A DNA stretch of 38,524 bases from Oscillospiraceae bacterium (GTDB lineage: Bacteria > Bacillota > Clostridia > Oscillospirales > Oscillospiraceae): NCBI GenBank assembly GCA_902783035.1, contig CACZPK010000054.1:1-38524 (forward strand), written 5' to 3'. The notes under the pieces were generated by a model. The model made no database searches. It had not been told where the DNA came from and was given only the letters and a program-made list of their open reading frames with translations. The position numbers were made by a program, and so were the translations under genes. Of this stretch, positions 22,793 through 31,889 are shown one piece after another; the first letter of the stretch is position 1, and each line of letters starts with the position of its first letter.

Positions 22793-24589
22793 ATGGTACA
22801 TTTTGTCGGCGCCGGTCCGGGCGCGCCCGATCTCATCACACTGCGCGGCGCGGCGCTGCTGGCGGATGCGGACGTGGTGGTCTACGCGGGTAGTCTTGTG
22901 AACCCGGCTTTGCTGGAACGCTGCAAACCGGATTGTGTCCTGCACAACAGTGCGGAGATGACGCTGCCCGAGGTGATTGCGGTGCTGGAGAGCGCGGAAG
23001 CCGCCGGACTGGAAAGTGTGCGCCTGCACACAGGCGACCCGAGCCTCTACGGTGCGATCCGTGAGCAGATGGATGCACTTGCGGCACGGGGCATTGCCTA
23101 TGACGTAACGCCGGGGGTGTCGAGCCTGTTCGGCGCGGCGGCGGCGCTGGGGGCGGAATTTACGCTTCCCGGCGTAAGCCAGAGCCTGATTGTCACGCGC
23201 ATGGCGGGACGCACAGACGTGCCGGAGCGTGAAACGCTTCGGTCCTTTGCACGGCATGGCGCGTCGATGGCACTGTTTCTCTCCGCGGGAATGCTGGAGC
23301 GTGTACGGGACGAACTGCTTGCGGGCGGCTTTGCACTGCAGACCCCGGCGGCGATCGTCTACAAGGCGACCTGGCCGGACGAAACCGTACTGCGCTGCAC
23401 GGTCGGCTCGCTGGCGGAGACAGGTGCGTTGGCAGGTATACGCAAGACGGCGCTGGTGCTGGTCGGCGATTTTTTGGACGCGCCTTATGAGAAAAGCAAG
23501 CTCTACGACCCGGCGTTTACCACGGAATTTCGTCAGGGAAGCGGCGAAATTCCGCCGGAACCTGCGGAAAACACTTCCGAATGCGCCAAAGACGGGATTG
23601 CGTACCTCTCTTTCACGGAGCGCGGGCGCATGTTGGCAGAGCGCCTTTGCAATGCGCTGGGCGGCGAGGTGGCCTGCACCCGGGACGGTGTGGGACTGCG
23701 GGACTGGACGGCGCGGCAGTTCCCGCGTGCGCGTGCGCTGGTCTATGTCGGGGCGGCAGGAATTGCCGTACGCGCCATTGCGCCGCACCTGATCGGAAAG
23801 GCGAGTGACCCCGCCGTGGTTGCCGTGGATGAACGGGGGCAGTATGCCATACCGCTTGCGTCTGGGCATCTGGGTGGAGCAAACGAACTGGCGCGGCGCA
23901 TCGCACATGTGATCGGCGCGTCTGCGGCCATTACCACCGCGACGGATGTGAACGATGTATTTGCCGTGGATGAATGGGCGCGCGTCCAGAACTGCGCCGT
24001 GGCGGGCATACCCCATATTCGCACGGCGTCTGCAAAATTGCTGGACGGATCGGAAATCAGTGTCCGTTCATCGTGTGCCATTGACGGAAATCCGCCGCAG
24101 GGCGTTTGCCTTACGCAGACCGGGGAAAAGCCTGACGTCTGGGTAGACTTTCACCCGCATGCGGGGCTGGTGGTTGTGCCGCGCATGCTGGTGCTCGGGA
24201 TCGGGTGCCGCAGGGGCGTGACAAGCGCAACGCTGGAGGCGCGTTTTGCCGAATTCTGCCGCAGCGCCGATGTGCTGCCGGAGGCAATTTGCAGTGCGGC
24301 AACAATAGACCTAAAGAAAAATGAAAATGGATTGCTGGAGTTTTGCGCAGCGCACGGATGGCGGCTGATTACCGGCTCGGCGGAAGAACTGTCCGCTGTG
24401 GCGGGAACGTTTACCGCATCGGATTTTGTGGCTAAAACGACGGGCGTGGACAATGTCTGCGAGCGTGCGGCGCTGTATGCGGCAGGGGAAAACGCAGTGC
24501 TCTTGCATGGCAAATTTGCTGGTGAAGGGATCACCTTTGCCTTGGCAAAACGGCCGGTTTTGCTGGATTGGAAGTGGAAAAATGGGTGA
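22793..24589 (+). CDS. cbiFG: CbiF-CbiG fusion: cobalt-precorrin-4 methyltransferase and cobalt-precorrin-5A hydrolase
   Basis: Residues 1-250 are CbiF, a SAM-dependent C11 methyltransferase: VHFVGAGPGAPDLITLRG, VVYAGSLVNP, HTGDPSLYGAIREQMD and VTPGVSSLFGAAAALG. A linker of about 20 residues leads to CbiG from about residue 268: AYLSFTERGRMLAERL, YVGAAGIAVRAIAPHL, PLASGHLGGANELARRIA, and the C-terminal LGIGCRRGVTSATLEARF. CbiG opens the delta-lactone and releases acetaldehyde right after the CbiF step, so the fusion joins consecutive reactions. The frame opens earlier, but the ATG at 22793 has AAAGGAG at the right distance and begins with the family N-terminus. Confidence 0.93.
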   Translation: MVHFVGAGPGAPDLITLRGAALLADADVVVYAGSLVNPALLERCKPDCVLHNSAEMTLPEVIAVLESAEAAGLESVRLHTGDPSLYGAIREQMDALAARGIAYDVTPGVSSLFGAAAALGAEFTLPGVSQSLIVTRMAGRTDVPERETLRSFARHGASMALFLSAGMLERVRDELLAGGFALQTPAAIVYKATWPDETVLRCTVGSLAETGALAGIRKTALVLVGDFLDAPYEKSKLYDPAFTTEFRQGSGEIPPEPAENTSECAKDGIAYLSFTERGRMLAERLCNALGGEVACTRDGVGLRDWTARQFPRARALVYVGAAGIAVRAIAPHLIGKASDPAVVAVDERGQYAIPLASGHLGGANELARRIAHVIGASAAITTATDVNDVFAVDEWARVQNCAVAGIPHIRTASAKLLDGSEISVRSSCAIDGNPPQGVCLTQTGEKPDVWVDFHPHAGLVVVPRMLVLGIGCRRGVTSATLEARFAEFCRSADVLPEAICSAATIDLKKNENGLLEFCAAHGWRLITGSAEELSAVAGTFTASDFVAKTTGVDNVCERAALYAAGENAVLLHGKFAGEGITFALAKRPVLLDWKWKNG

Positions 24590-25310
24590 ACTTTTTATAG
24601 TGGGAATCGGTTCTGGAAAGTCAAATAGCTTGACAGGAGAGGCGCGCGCGGCCCTCGCTGCTGCGCAGCTGATCTGCGGCTATACGGTGTACGTTGAGCA
24701 GGCGGCGGAAATGTTTCCGGGGAAAGCCGTCTATGCCACGCCGATGATGCGCGAATTGGAGCGCTGTCACTATGCACTCGCCGAGGCACAAAAGGGTAAG
24801 TCTATCGCCATGGTGTGCAGCGGGGACGCGGGGGTTTACGGTATGGCGGCACCGGTTTTGGAGCTGCTGCCGCAGTATCCCGGCGTTACGGTGCGCGTTG
24901 TTGCGGGTGTGACAGCGGCGCTTTCCGGCGCGGCGCTGCTGGGTGCGCCGCTGGGGCATGATTTCTGCGTAATATCCCTCTCCGACCTGCTGACGCCGTG
25001 GGAGACCATCGAAAAGCGTCTTCGCTGTGCGGCAGAGGGCGACTTTGCCATCGCACTTTACAATCCGTCCTCCAAACGGCGAAGCGCGCACCTGCGCAAA
25101 GCCTGCGACGTGTTGCTGGAAACGCGGCGCGGCGAGACGGTCTGCGGCATCGTCCGCAATGCGGGGCGCGACGGCGAATCGGCGCGGCTGCTGACGCTTG
25201 CGGAGCTGCGTGATACGGAGGTCGATATGTTGACGACGGTATTTATCGGTTCTTCCCAGACGAAGGACATCGGGGGCCGCATGGTGACGCCGCGCGGGTA
25301 CGGGCTGTGA
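24582..25310 (+). CDS. cbiH: Cobalt-precorrin-3 C17-methyltransferase
   Basis: The 242-residue SAM-dependent enzyme methylates C17 and drives ring contraction. It begins LFIVGIGSGKSNSLTGEARAAL, has GYTVYVEQ, MVCSGDAGVYGMAAPVLEL, the CobJ-type LGAPLGHDFCVISLSDLLTPW, and ALYNPSSKRRSAHL, and ends RMVTPRGYGL. This set separates CbiH from CbiL, CbiF and CbiE. The start ATG overlaps the cbiFG stop by 8 nt. Confidence 0.93.
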   Translation: MGELFIVGIGSGKSNSLTGEARAALAAAQLICGYTVYVEQAAEMFPGKAVYATPMMRELERCHYALAEAQKGKSIAMVCSGDAGVYGMAAPVLELLPQYPGVTVRVVAGVTAALSGAALLGAPLGHDFCVISLSDLLTPWETIEKRLRCAAEGDFAIALYNPSSKRRSAHLRKACDVLLETRRGETVCGIVRNAGRDGESARLLTLAELRDTEVDMLTTVFIGSSQTKDIGGRMVTPRGYGL

Positions 25311-26050
25311 AAATCCTTCTTTTCGGCGGTACGACCGAGGGACGCATCCTTTCGCGGCGCCTTGCGGATTGCGGCGCGGCGGTTACGGTTTGCGTTGCAA
25401 GCGAATACGGGGCGGAGGAACAGGGCGCGTATCCGGGAATTGCGGTTTTGACGGGGCGCAAGTCACAGCAGGAGATGGAAGCGCTTTTGCCGGATACGGA
25501 CGTATGCGTGGATGCGACGCACCCTTACGCTGCGGAGGCGTCTCACAATATCCGCGCGGCATGTGAGAAGGCGGGGGTGCGGTATTTGCGCCTGCTGCGG
25601 CGCCCGAGCGAGGCGGACGGCGCAACATTCGTTGCCGATGCGGCGGAGGCGGCAGCCCGGCTTCGTGGTGGAATGGGACGCGTGATGCTTGCAACCGGGA
25701 CGAAGGAACTGCCTGCCTTTGCCTCACTGGATGCATCGCGGCTCTATCCGCGCGTGCTTCCCTCTCCGGAGGGCATTGCGGCATGTGAGGCGGCCGGTGT
25801 GCCGCACCGCAATATCATTGCGATGCAGGGGCCGTTTTCGCAGGAATTGAACGAGGCGCTGCTGCGTCAGTATGAGATCCGCAGTTTGGTGACGAAGGAT
25901 GGCGGCGCTGCGGGCGGCTTTCCGGAGAAAGCGCGTGCGGCGCGTGCGTGCGGCGTGGAGCTGATCGTGATTCGTCGCCCGGAGGAAACGGGGATGACGA
26001 TGGAAGAGGTCATGAAAGCAATCATGGAGGTGAACGCGGCATGCAAGTGA
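25307..26050 (+). CDS. cbiJ: Cobalt-precorrin-6A reductase
   Basis: The 247-residue NAD(P)H-dependent reductase begins KILLFGGTTEGRILSRRL (nucleotide-binding start), followed by DVCVDATHPYAAEASHNI and LRLLRRPSEA. Near the end it has SLVTKDGGAAGGFPEK, all typical of CbiJ/CobK. The start is GTG within GTGA, overlapping the cbiH stop codon; there is no better upstream start in frame. It acts between CbiD and CbiET. Confidence 0.92.
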   Translation: MKILLFGGTTEGRILSRRLADCGAAVTVCVASEYGAEEQGAYPGIAVLTGRKSQQEMEALLPDTDVCVDATHPYAAEASHNIRAACEKAGVRYLRLLRRPSEADGATFVADAAEAAARLRGGMGRVMLATGTKELPAFASLDASRLYPRVLPSPEGIAACEAAGVPHRNIIAMQGPFSQELNEALLRQYEIRSLVTKDGGAAGGFPEKARAARACGVELIVIRRPEETGMTMEEVMKAIMEVNAACK

Positions 26051-27249
26051 CATTGCTGGGCGTCGGCGGTGGAACACCGGAGGGAATGAGCGGGGAGGCG
26101 CTGGCGGTGCTGGAGCGCGCAGGGCTTGCCGTGGGGGCGGAGCGTTTGCTCGCCGCGCTTCCGGAGATTGCCGGACAACGCCGATGCGCTGCCGTCCGCG
26201 CCGAGGAGATCGCGGCTTTGCTGGAGGCCGCGAACGAATCGCGCGCGTGCGTGGTGCTCAGCGGCGACACGGGTTTTTGGTCCGGAGCGCGGACATTACT
26301 GCCTCTGTTGCGTGAGCGTGGGATCGAGCACCGTGTGCTGCCGGGCCTTGCCAGCGTACAGCTGCTTGCCGCGCGGCTCAAACGTCCGTGGCAGGACTGG
26401 ACGCTTTGCTCTGCCCACGGTGCGGAATGCGATCCCGTTACGGCCCTCCTGCGCGGTAAGTGCGCGTTTTTTCTGACGGGCGGAGACCGGACGCCCGCAA
26501 CGCTTTGCCGGGAGTTGACGGAAGCAGGGCTTGGCGATGTGCGCGTAACGGTGGGGGAGAACCTCTCCTATGCGGAGGAACGCATTGTGGAAACCACTGC
26601 CGCAGCCTGCGCGCTCATGCGCTTTGAATCGCTCTCGGTGCTGCTGGTCGAGGCGATCCCACTGCCCGATTGTCCCGTGGGTGGACTGGCGGACGAGCAA
26701 TTCGTGCGCGGTGACGTGCCGATGACAAAGCAGGAGGTGCGCGCGGCGGCCCTGTCCAAGCTGGCGGTTCGCCGCGGCGATGTGATTTGGGACGTCGGCG
26801 CGGGTACGGGCAGCGTATCGGTGGAGCTGGCGCTGGCGGCGCGCGAGGGACACGTTTTCGCCATAGAGCGGGATGAGGCGGCATGTGCGCTCGTTGAGAC
26901 GAATCGCCGCCGTTTCGGGGCATGGAACCTGCGTTTGCTGCGCGGTACGGCGCCGGAGGAGCTGGTGTCGTTGCCGAAACCGGACGCGGTGTTTATCGGT
27001 GGCTCCGGCGGCAACCTCCGCGGCATCATTGCAGCGGCGCTTGCGGCGAATCCTTCGGCGCGGCTGTGTATCAGCGCCATCGCGCTGGAGACCGTTTCGG
27101 ATGCGATACAGTGCTGCAAAGAAATGGACTTAGAGATTGAAGTGACACAGATTTTTGCGAGCCGTACGCGCCCCGCGGGCGAACTGCATCTGCTGATGGC
27201 AAACAATCCGGTCTTCTTGCTCACGGCGCAGCGGGGAGAGACGATATGA
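26041..27249 (+). CDS. cbiET: CbiE-CbiT fusion (cobalt-precorrin-6B/7 methyltransferase and decarboxylase)
   Basis: The 402-residue protein joins CbiE (1 to about 215: TLLGVGGGTPEGMSGEAL, VVLSGDTGFWSGARTLLPLL, CSAHGAE) and CbiT (from about 225: MTKQEVRAAALSKLAVRRGD, then the SAM motif WDVGAGTGSVSVELA at 250-264 and VFIGGSGGNLRGII). Together they methylate C5 and C15 and decarboxylate the C12 acetate chain, as CobL does in the aerobic pathway. The ATG overlaps the cbiJ stop by 10 nt. Confidence 0.93.
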   Translation: MQVTLLGVGGGTPEGMSGEALAVLERAGLAVGAERLLAALPEIAGQRRCAAVRAEEIAALLEAANESRACVVLSGDTGFWSGARTLLPLLRERGIEHRVLPGLASVQLLAARLKRPWQDWTLCSAHGAECDPVTALLRGKCAFFLTGGDRTPATLCRELTEAGLGDVRVTVGENLSYAEERIVETTAAACALMRFESLSVLLVEAIPLPDCPVGGLADEQFVRGDVPMTKQEVRAAALSKLAVRRGDVIWDVGAGTGSVSVELALAAREGHVFAIERDEAACALVETNRRRFGAWNLRLLRGTAPEELVSLPKPDAVFIGGSGGNLRGIIAAALAANPSARLCISAIALETVSDAIQCCKEMDLEIEVTQIFASRTRPAGELHLLMANNPVFLLTAQRGETI

Positions 27250-28604
27250 TACAGATCATGCTGGCCGCGCCGCGCTCCGGATCAGGCAAGACGACGGTGG
27301 CCTGCGCATTGCTGCGTCTGCTGCGGCGCCGGGGGATGGAGCCTTGCGCGTTCAAATGCGGGCCGGATTATATTGATCCGATGTTCCATCGCGCGGCGCT
27401 CGGCGTGGAGAGCCACAATCTCGACCTCTTTTTGAGCGACGAGGCGCGGGTGCGTGCATGCTATGCCCGCGCATGCCAGGGACATGGTGCGGCAGTGGTA
27501 GAGGGCGTGATGGGGTATTACGACGGCCTCGGCGGTACAAGCGACCGCGCAAGCGCGTGGCATGTTGCCGACACATTGGACTTGCCCGTGGTTCTGGTGC
27601 TGGAGCCAAAGGGGGAGAGCCTGACGCTCGCGGCAGAGCTGCGCGGGCTGTGCGCCTTCCGGCAAAACAGCCACATTATCGGAGTGATTCTCAACCGATG
27701 TACGCCAAAGCTGTGCGACATGCTTGCCCCTGCGCTGGAGCGGGAGAGCGGTACGGCGGTGCTCGGCTGCCTGCCGCCGCTGGAGACGGCGCGGTTCGAC
27801 AGCCGTCACCTTGGCCTGTGCATGGCGCAAGAGATCGAGGGGCTGGACGCGCGGCTGGACACACTTGCCGACGCGCTGGAGCAGCACCTTGACTGGTCGC
27901 GTTTTTTGCGGCTTTGCGCACGCGAAATGCCGGAGAATCTGCCTGAAAAATCCACGTTGAAACACAAAAAAATCCGTGTGGCTGTCGCTGATGACAAGGC
28001 ATTTAACTTTACATATACGGAGACGCTGGAGACACTGCGCGATTGCGGCGTGGAAACTGTTCCCTTCAGCCCGTTGGCAGATGTGGAACTGCCGTCCCAA
28101 AGCAGTGGGCTATATCTGCCGGGCGGGTATCCGGAGCTCTACGCCAAAGCACTTTCTGCCAACGAAAATATGCGTAAGTCTATTGCTGCGGCGGTGCGCG
28201 GCGGGATGCCAACAGTGGCGGAGTGCGGCGGTTTTCTTTATCTTGGCGAAGCTTTGTGCGATAAAAATGGAGAGATGTTTCCCATGGCGGGCGTACTGCC
28301 GGGACGCGCGGCAAATGCAGGACATTTGGTGCGCTTTGGATATGAAACGCTTTGCGCCGAGGCGGACAGCCTGCTGTTCCGTGCGGGTGAGTGTTTCCCC
28401 GCACATGAGTTTCACCACTGGGAGTCTACCGATTGCGGGAATGGCCTCTGTGTGCGAAAAAATGGCCGTGTCTGGCGCTGCGGCTATGTGAGCGATACGC
28501 TCTATGCGGCGTTTCCGCACCTTTATTTTGCGGGGCGTCCGGAGCTTGCGGAGCGTTTTGCTGCGGCAGCAAGACGCTATGGAGAAGAGCATGGAATTAT
28601 GTAA
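27246..28604 (+). CDS. cbiA: Cobyrinate a,c-diamide synthase
   Basis: The 452-residue ATP- and glutamine-dependent amidotransferase has a P-loop APRSGSGKT at 8-16 and FKCGPDYIDPMFH soon after, VVEGVMGYYDGL in the middle, and a C-terminal type-1 glutaminase domain. That domain includes YLPGGYPELYAKALS, the nucleophile Cys327 in VAECGGFLYLGE and EFHHWE near the end. It amidates the a and c side chains. The start shares ATGA with the end of cbiET. Its TAA stop (28602-28604) lies inside the first TTATGTAAA repeat. Confidence 0.95.
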   Translation: MIQIMLAAPRSGSGKTTVACALLRLLRRRGMEPCAFKCGPDYIDPMFHRAALGVESHNLDLFLSDEARVRACYARACQGHGAAVVEGVMGYYDGLGGTSDRASAWHVADTLDLPVVLVLEPKGESLTLAAELRGLCAFRQNSHIIGVILNRCTPKLCDMLAPALERESGTAVLGCLPPLETARFDSRHLGLCMAQEIEGLDARLDTLADALEQHLDWSRFLRLCAREMPENLPEKSTLKHKKIRVAVADDKAFNFTYTETLETLRDCGVETVPFSPLADVELPSQSSGLYLPGGYPELYAKALSANENMRKSIAAAVRGGMPTVAECGGFLYLGEALCDKNGEMFPMAGVLPGRAANAGHLVRFGYETLCAEADSLLFRAGECFPAHEFHHWESTDCGNGLCVRKNGRVWRCGYVSDTLYAAFPHLYFAGRPELAERFAAAARRYGEEHGIM

Positions 28605-29646
28605 ACTGATAAAGCGAATCGGACCGACGGACGAAGCGGCCCGCGCCGCGGCGAGGGCGCGTTGGAATGCCTGCGCAAAGCCATTGGGAAGCCTTGGGCT
28701 GCTGGAAACGGCGATCGAGGACATTGCGGCGCTGACCGGCAGCGCGGACGTTTCGGTGCACAAGCGAGCGGTTTTGGTGCTCTGTGCCGATAACGGCGTG
28801 GTACGCCAGGGTGTGACGCAGACGGACAGCAGTGTGACGGCTGCCGTTGCACGTCAGCTGGCATTGGGGCGTACTTCCGTTTGCCGCATGGCGGAGCTTG
28901 TGCGATGCCGCGTTGTTCCGGTTGATATGGGAATAGCTGACTTTGACGGTTGTGACGGCGTTCTGGATCGTCGCGTGGGTAATGGCACGTCGGATTTTAC
29001 CGAAGGTCCCGCCATGACCCGTCATCAGGCGGAATGTGCAATCATGGCGGGAATCTCGCTGGCGCGGGATGAATCGGCGCGCGGAACGCAGCTGATCGCG
29101 ACGGGGGAAATGGGAATCGGCAATACGACGACCGCCGCGGCAGTGGCGAGCGTCCTGCTGGAACGTCCGGCGGAGGAGATGACGGGGCGCGGCGCGGGAC
29201 TCTCCGACGCAGCACTTGCGCGGAAAATCGAAGTTGTCCGACGGGGCGTGGCGTGCAATGCGCCCGACCCGGCAGATCCGGTGGATGTGCTGGCAAAGGT
29301 CGGCGGGTATGATCTGGCGGGGCTTTGCGGTGTGTTTCTCGGTTGCGCGCTCTGCCGCGTGCCTGTTTTTATCGACGGTTTTCCGAGCGCGGTGGCGGCG
29401 CTTTGTGCTTATCGGATCTGCCCTGCCGCAGGCGCAGCGATGTTGGCGAGCCATGTTTCCGCCGAGCCTGCGGGCGCTTTGGTGCTGTCGGCGCTGGGAA
29501 AGCGTGCGCCGATCCATGCGGAGATGCGCCTTGGCGAAGGCACCGGGGCGGTGGCGGCAATATCGCTGCTGGATATGGCGCTGGCGGTTTACAACGGCGC
29601 ATACACCTTTGCGGAGGGCGGCATTGAGCCGTATACACCGCAATGA
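28591..29646 (+). CDS. cobT: Nicotinate-nucleotide:dimethylbenzimidazole phosphoribosyltransferase
   Basis: The 351-residue enzyme activates the lower-ligand base to its alpha-ribotide. It has AKPLGSLGLLETAIEDIA near the start, LCADNGVVRQGVTQTDSSVT, GEMGIGNTTTAAAV in the middle, and LGEGTGAVAAISLLDMAL with the catalytic Glu near the C-terminus. The ATG at 28591 is preferred because GGAG ends 6 nt before it; another ATG lies at 28579. It overlaps cbiA by 14 nt. Confidence 0.94.
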   Translation: MELCKLIKRIGPTDEAARAAARARWNACAKPLGSLGLLETAIEDIAALTGSADVSVHKRAVLVLCADNGVVRQGVTQTDSSVTAAVARQLALGRTSVCRMAELVRCRVVPVDMGIADFDGCDGVLDRRVGNGTSDFTEGPAMTRHQAECAIMAGISLARDESARGTQLIATGEMGIGNTTTAAAVASVLLERPAEEMTGRGAGLSDAALARKIEVVRRGVACNAPDPADPVDVLAKVGGYDLAGLCGVFLGCALCRVPVFIDGFPSAVAALCAYRICPAAGAAMLASHVSAEPAGALVLSALGKRAPIHAEMRLGEGTGAVAAISLLDMALAVYNGAYTFAEGGIEPYTPQ

Positions 29647-30173
29647 CGACGTTGGTGATCGGCGACGCGGCAAGCGGAAAGAGCGCATACGCAGAAAGAA
29701 TATTATGTAAACAATCTGGAGACTTGCCGCGCTTTTACATTGCCACGATGCAGCCATTTGGTGAAGAAGCGGAACGGCGCATCGCACGCCACAGAGACAT
29801 GCGCCGGGAGAAGAACTTCAACACGATAGAATGTTATGTAAATCTATCCGGCGCCGATGTCACACAAAATAGTGCGCTGCTGTTGGAGGATATCGGAAAC
29901 CTGTGTGCAAATGAGCTGTTTTCACCGTCCGGCAGCGGAGAGAATGCCGCAGAAGCGATTTTGCACGGGATAGAGCGCCTTCAGGCACGCTGCCAAACGC
30001 TGGTGATCGTTTCAAACGAAGTGTTCTGCGGTGGAACAGACTACACGGGCGAGACGATGCGCTATTTAAGCATATTATCTTATGTAAACCGAAAAATTGC
30101 CACACTTGCGGATAACGTCTGCGAGGTCTGTTGTGGGATTGCCTCATTTTATAAAGGAAGGGAACCGCGCTGA
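29643..30173 (+). CDS. cobU: Adenosylcobinamide kinase / adenosylcobinamide-phosphate guanylyltransferase
   Basis: The 176-residue protein has the P-loop GDAASGKS at 7-14, the segment RIARHRDMRR (His50 is the likely guanylylated residue), LLLEDIGNLCANELF, and the C-terminal SNEV...YVNRKIATLADNVCEVCCGI typical of CobU. It phosphorylates adenosylcobinamide and converts it to the GDP form. The gene is visibly richer in A+T than its neighbours and holds three of the six TTATGTAAAY copies. ATG overlaps the cobT stop by 4 nt. Confidence 0.88.
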   Translation: MTTLVIGDAASGKSAYAERILCKQSGDLPRFYIATMQPFGEEAERRIARHRDMRREKNFNTIECYVNLSGADVTQNSALLLEDIGNLCANELFSPSGSGENAAEAILHGIERLQARCQTLVIVSNEVFCGGTDYTGETMRYLSILSYVNRKIATLADNVCEVCCGIASFYKGREPR

Positions 30174-30949
30174 TGTGGATATTGGAAACGGTTGCAGTGG
30201 CGTTCGGAATGTACTCGGCGCTGCCGACGCCGCGGGTGGAGTGGAACGAGAAAAACATGCGCTGGGCGCTTGCGGCTTTCCCGATTCTTGGCGTCGTACA
30301 GGGACTTGGCTGGTGGGGCGTCTGTGCATTAAGTGCGACGGCGGCGCTGCCGGAACTCCTGCGCGGCGCGTTGCTGTGCGTGTGGCCCGCGCTGATGACG
30401 GGCGGTATCCACCTCGACGGCTACGCTGATGTATCCGATGCGCTGGCAAGTCACGCAGAACCGGCGCGCAAACGCGAGATTCTGCACGATTCGCATATCG
30501 GTGCGTTTGCGGCGATCCGCCTGTGCCTCTACTTTGTGGTTTATCTGGGGCTTTGCTGCGCCATGGCGACAACGGAGGCGGCGCTTTGGTGCATGGGATT
30601 GGGCTTTGTGCTTTCGCGGGCGCTGTCCGGACTGTTGTTGACGCAACTGTCTGTTGCGGAGGGCTCCAGCCTTGCACGTCTGTTTGCGGACGCGGCGGAC
30701 AAGCGGCGTGCCGGACTGGTGTTGGGCGGAATGAGCGCAGGGCTTGCGGCGGCAATGATCTGCCTTTGCGGAGCGGCCGGCATAGCGGCGGACTGCGCCG
30801 CGCTGCTGGTGATGTGGCGCTATATCCGCGTGGCACGGCGGGAGTTCGGCGGCGTGTCGGGAGACCTTGCGGGCTGGTTTCTGGTAAAGGCGGAATTCTG
30901 GATGCTTGTGGTGATCGTTGCCGTGCAGTATGGGGAGAGCGTGGTATGA
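30173..30949 (+). CDS. cobS: Adenosylcobinamide-GDP ribazoletransferase
   Basis: This 258-residue membrane protein with several hydrophobic helices joins alpha-ribazole (phosphate) to adenosylcobinamide-GDP. Family motifs are MYSALPTPRVEW near the start, GGIHLDGYADVSDAL at about 83-97, and HDSHIGAFAAIRLCLYF. The start overlaps the cobU stop (TGATG) and AAGGAAGGG lies upstream. Partners CobU, CobT and CobC are encoded on both sides. Confidence 0.93.
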   Translation: MWILETVAVAFGMYSALPTPRVEWNEKNMRWALAAFPILGVVQGLGWWGVCALSATAALPELLRGALLCVWPALMTGGIHLDGYADVSDALASHAEPARKREILHDSHIGAFAAIRLCLYFVVYLGLCCAMATTEAALWCMGLGFVLSRALSGLLLTQLSVAEGSSLARLFADAADKRRAGLVLGGMSAGLAAAMICLCGAAGIAADCAALLVMWRYIRVARREFGGVSGDLAGWFLVKAEFWMLVVIVAVQYGESVV

Positions 30950-31284
30950 TTTTTGTCTTCGGGCCGCTGTGGAGCGGCAAGCGCACCGTTGCGAAAGCAC
31001 TGCTTGGCTGCGACGATGCGGAATTTGCGCGCCGCGCTGCGTGGGACGTGCAGGAGCTGGTACACGACGAAGTCGACTTAGAAGAATTTGCAAATAGATT
31101 GTCTGCGCATGATGTGGTGATTGCCACGGAGATCGGCGGTGGTATTGTGCCGATCGATGCAGCAGAGCGTGCCATGCGGGAACGCGCCGGCCGGCTGAAT
31201 TGCTTGCTGGCGGCGCGCGCGGACAAAGTGGTGCGAGTTTTTTGCGGCATCGGACAGGTGATCAAAGGGGGAGAAAACGCATGA
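30946..31284 (+). CDS. Short CobU-like protein (112 residues)
   Basis: The N-terminus has a P-loop-like FGPLWSGKRT (5-14). The C-terminal half (about 61-108) matches the end of CobU: TEIGGGIVPIDAAERAMRE, GRLNCLLAARADKV and GIGQVIKGG. About 60 middle residues of a normal CobU are missing, including the RHxxRR segment with the guanylylated His. The frame is intact, with an ATGA overlap to cobS and to cobC, so it is an expressed paralogue rather than a decaying copy. It might bind nucleotide as a kinase-only or regulatory partner of CobU; this is inference. Confidence 0.75.
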   Translation: MIFVFGPLWSGKRTVAKALLGCDDAEFARRAAWDVQELVHDEVDLEEFANRLSAHDVVIATEIGGGIVPIDAAERAMRERAGRLNCLLAARADKVVRVFCGIGQVIKGGENA

Positions 31285-31889
31285 AGATCTGGCTTTTGCG
31301 CCATGGACGCACGCATTTTAACGATGAGCGGCGCTATCAGGGGCAAATGGATATCCCCCTTTCCGAGGCGGGAGCGGCAGAGTTATATGCTGCGCAGAGA
31401 CAACCGGAAACAGTATATGTTTCGCCGCTGTGCCGCGCACGGCAGACGGCTCTGCGCATTTTTCCGGATGCGCGGCAGATTGTTGTTGAAGATTTTCGGG
31501 AGATGGATTTTGGCGTATTCGACGGGCGCACAGCCGATGAAATGGCGCATGACACGGCTTATCGCGCGTGGGTGGACGGCGGCTGCGTCGAGGCCTGTCC
31601 GAGCGGGGAGCGGCGCGCAGACTTTTGCGCACGCACTTGCGGGGCCTTTGTGCCGTTGGTGGAAGAGGCGGCGCATAGCGGCACGGAGTGGCTGGTCATC
31701 GTTGCCCACGGCGGTACGCAGCGCGCACTGATGGAGCATTTTGCCCTGCCGGAGCGTGATTATTACGCCTGGATGACGGGCAATGGCCGCGGGTATGCGC
31801 TGGACTGGGATGAAACGCTGTGGCGTGAGAAGCGCAGAATTCGTTTTGCGCAAGAGCTTTGCTTTGTGCGGGGAGCGTACGTATGCTGA
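31281..31889 (+). CDS. cobC: Alpha-ribazole phosphatase (histidine phosphatase family)
   Basis: The 202-residue protein starts KIWLLRHGRTHFNDERRYQG, the catalytic RHG motif, and has VSPLCRARQTA, FREMDFGVFDGRT with the catalytic acid, and IVAHGGTQRAL with the second His. These features fit CobC-type phosphoglycerate mutase-like enzymes that remove the 5'-phosphate of alpha-ribazole or cobalamin phosphate. Location between cobS and cbiB supports the assignment. ATG overlaps the previous stop by 4 nt. Confidence 0.85.
   Translation: MKIWLLRHGRTHFNDERRYQGQMDIPLSEAGAAELYAAQRQPETVYVSPLCRARQTALRIFPDARQIVVEDFREMDFGVFDGRTADEMAHDTAYRAWVDGGCVEACPSGERRADFCARTCGAFVPLVEEAAHSGTEWLVIVAHGGTQRALMEHFALPERDYYAWMTGNGRGYALDWDETLWREKRRIRFAQELCFVRGAYVC

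Noticed and set aside
30946-31284. Short CobU-like gene as a pseudogene
   Set aside because: The frame is intact, overlaps both neighbours with coupled start/stop codons, and keeps the P-loop and C-terminal motifs.
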